Shown here piece by piece: positions 63,752-64,000 of a stretch of DNA of 64,000 nucleotides. The translations under genes were made by a program, and so were the position numbers. Position 1 is the first letter of the stretch; each line of letters begins with the position of its first letter. The notes below the pieces were generated by a model that worked only from the letters and a program-made list of their open reading frames with translations, was not told the DNA's origin and searched no databases. The stretch is from Microbulbifer sp. VAAF005 (GTDB lineage Bacteria > Pseudomonadota > Gammaproteobacteria > Pseudomonadales > Cellvibrionaceae), in assembly GCF_030012985.1 (NCBI RefSeq), contig NZ_CP120233.1:1116001-1180000 (forward strand), written 5' to 3'.

Positions 63752-64000
63752 TTAGTTCAGGTCGGCAGAGAGCGCCAGCAGACGTCCCTGTAAACGTTCA
63801 ATAATCGGGTCTTCAGACTCAACAACACCGAGTACGCGACCCAGGAACATGCCCTGGGCCGCCAGGATTAGCAGTTCCGCCATTTCCGGGTCACGATACG
63901 CATCGCAGATATCGCGACGCTGCTGCTCTTCTTTGTCTTTTACCGGCCCCAGCAACATGGGGTCTTCGGCCACGGCGGCAATCAGTGAGCGAGGCAGCCC
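63752..64000 (-). CDS. TetR-family regulator, C-terminal part (runs off the window)
   Basis: The open frame continues to the window edge, so the gene is partial (C-terminal about 82 codons). It reads LPRSLIAAVAEDPMLLGPV and RRDICDAYRDPEMAELLILA, then an LGVVESEDPIIERLQGRLL helix. The helical ligand-binding region of TetR repressors fits. The DNA-binding domain lies outside the window. It is 27 nt upstream of the adaptor gene on the same strand, so it probably controls the pump operon. Family call rests on context and helical pattern. Confidence 0.65.
   Translation of the reverse strand, partial: GLPRSLIAAVAEDPMLLGPVKDKEEQQRRDICDAYRDPEMAELLILAAQGMFLGRVLGVVESEDPIIERLQGRLLALSADLN

Noticed and set aside
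1..64000. tRNA, rRNA, CRISPR arrays, insertion sequences or prophage
   Set aside because: No regularly spaced repeats, transposase or integrase frames, phage structural genes or cloverleaf-like sequences were noticed; a covariance search was not possible here.

Overview
The window is a gammaproteobacterial chromosome segment, most likely from a marine polysaccharide degrader of the Cellvibrionales type (Microbulbifer, Saccharophagus and similar). This is inferred from a chitin-active LPMO with two chitin-binding modules, a vanadium haloperoxidase, a PKD lipoprotein beside a TonB receptor, a YjfI-YjfC-type envelope operon and proteobacterial regulators with Fur and LexA sites. No rRNA, tRNA, CRISPR array, insertion sequence or replication origin was seen. 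Base composition is near balanced, with AT-richer stretches around 15.9-18.0, 23.0-28.4 and 42.8-46.7 kb, where genes are sparse.

Layout: 0-3 kb holds maleylacetoacetate isomerase, a 2TM protein and a secreted PLC-like enzyme with a ricin-type lectin domain. 3-13 kb is an iron/heme locus: PKD lipoprotein, TonB-dependent receptor with a signalling domain, FecR-like anti-sigma and FecI-like sigma factor on the minus strand. Divergent from it run heme oxygenase, ExbB, ExbD and TonB, with Fur-box-like sites in between. 13-18 kb has a DUF454 protein, a frameshifted CopD-like protein, a PhzF-like enzyme, a membrane-tethered XRE regulator and hypotheticals. 18-23 kb has a bactofilin, then a terminator-bounded operon of four overlapping genes: a duplicated methyltransferase-fold protein, a ZorA/MotA-like stator, a ZorB/MotB-like OmpA-domain protein and a cysteine-rich protein. 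This operon is the best candidate for an undescribed system.

23-31 kb is gene-sparse accessory DNA followed by a GST, a DoxX-like membrane protein and two alpha/beta hydrolases. 31-38.3 kb has an ECF sigma/anti-sigma operon, DUF924 and LysE genes, a LexA-controlled YebG homologue, a MAPEG protein and a pair of exported amidohydrolases. 38.6-46 kb has a hybrid histidine kinase, the haloperoxidase, the LPMO and a decayed copy of the LPMO 5' end. 46.7-53 kb has a PagL-like lipid A deacylase and a seven-gene operon matching E. coli yjfI/J/K/L/M/C plus a K+ channel. 53-64 kb has an SF1 helicase, a secreted HNH nuclease, a PhoX-like lipoprotein and an RND efflux pump with the C-terminal part of a TetR regulator at the window edge.

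Three genes (CopD-like, YjfC-like and the helicase) each carry a one-base frameshift inside a homopolymer. Either the assembly has homopolymer errors or these genes are decaying or slippage-prone.
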